Shown here: positions 63,985 to 64,000 of the stretch, piece by piece
How the letters are laid out: each line of letters begins with the position of its first letter
Numbering within the stretch: position 1 is the stretch's first letter
Source: CBDDYU01 sp965235655
GTDB taxonomy: Bacteria > Pseudomonadota > Alphaproteobacteria > Pelagibacterales > Pelagibacteraceae
Assembly: GCA_965235655.1 (NCBI GenBank)
Contig: CBDDYU010000002.1
Coordinates: 348,335-412,334 of the forward strand
Length of the DNA: 64,000 bases
Direction of reading: 5' to 3'
Translations under genes and position numbers: made by a program
The notes under the pieces: generated by a model
Told to the model about the DNA's origin: nothing
The model's database searches: none
The model's input: the letters and a program-made list of their open reading frames with translations, nothing else

Positions 63985-64000
63985 GCACTGAAAAAAATTT

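Overview
The window is a piece of a streamlined, strongly AT-rich alphaproteobacterial chromosome. The 16S rRNA gene reads as SAR11 clade (Candidatus Pelagibacter-like). Gene order agrees with an alphaproteobacterium: murA-DUF2948-hisD-infA, GcrA, DUF1178, DUF4167, and 16S-tRNA-Ile-tRNA-Ala-23S. I see no insertion sequence, prophage, integrase or CRISPR array. Coding density is very high; only two gaps reach about 300 nt (between hisG and rmuC, and the rRNA leader).

Layout. 1-3075 (+): end of an unrecognised protein, then def-fmt-truA. 3065-8023 (-): SET-domain protein, histone-deacetylase-family protein, dapE, dapD, HAD phosphatase, argB. 8023-10436 (-): yidC-yidD-rnpA-rpmH with a clear promoter. 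10530-11251 (+): a VTT/TVP38 membrane protein gene broken by two single-base frameshifts. tRNA-Thr (-). 11430-15434 (+): two tiny basic proteins, dcd, murA, DUF2948, hisD, infA; then tRNA-Phe, a cold-shock gene with terminator, tRNA-His directly before hisS, hisZ, hisG. 19562-22825 (+): rmuC, an MGME1-like nuclease, exonuclease I. Thioredoxin. 23235-35658 (-): a 12.4-kb near-gapless run of 14 genes (folC, accD, trpA, trpB, trpF, pyrF, ihfB, rpsA, cmk, aroA, lptB, lptC, kdsD, rnd-like in map order). 35674-47841: NDUFA9-like, gcrA, argD-argF, cytochrome c, kdsB-pheA, SRP RNA, dnaX-ybaB-recR, glcB, accA. 47836-59001: secA, argJ, DUF1178, ubiG, lysC-ispG-prfA-prmC-DUF4167, M23 peptidase. 59338 to the end: rRNA operon, cut before any 5S gene.

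Functions. Most genes are housekeeping: arginine (argB, argD, argF, argJ), lysine/DAP (dapD, dapE, lysC), histidine (hisD, hisZ, hisG), tryptophan (trpF, trpB, trpA), lipopolysaccharide (kdsB, kdsD, lptB, lptC), fatty-acid initiation (accA, accD), protein export and insertion (yidC, yidD, secA, SRP RNA), and translation.

I did not find a clear new multi-gene system. The strongest leads are inside ordinary genes. The tryptophan synthase pair has lost both partners of the known inter-subunit salt bridge and carries an altered beta active site. The cytidylate kinase lacks the Walker A lysine. AccA has a C-terminal membrane segment. tRNA-Thr and tRNA-Phe have non-canonical T-loops. tRNA-His sits 7 nt before hisS. 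A SET-domain methyltransferase gene adjoins a histone-deacetylase-family gene. Seven of eight convergent gene pairs overlap at their stops. Comparisons with families are from memory, without alignment software.
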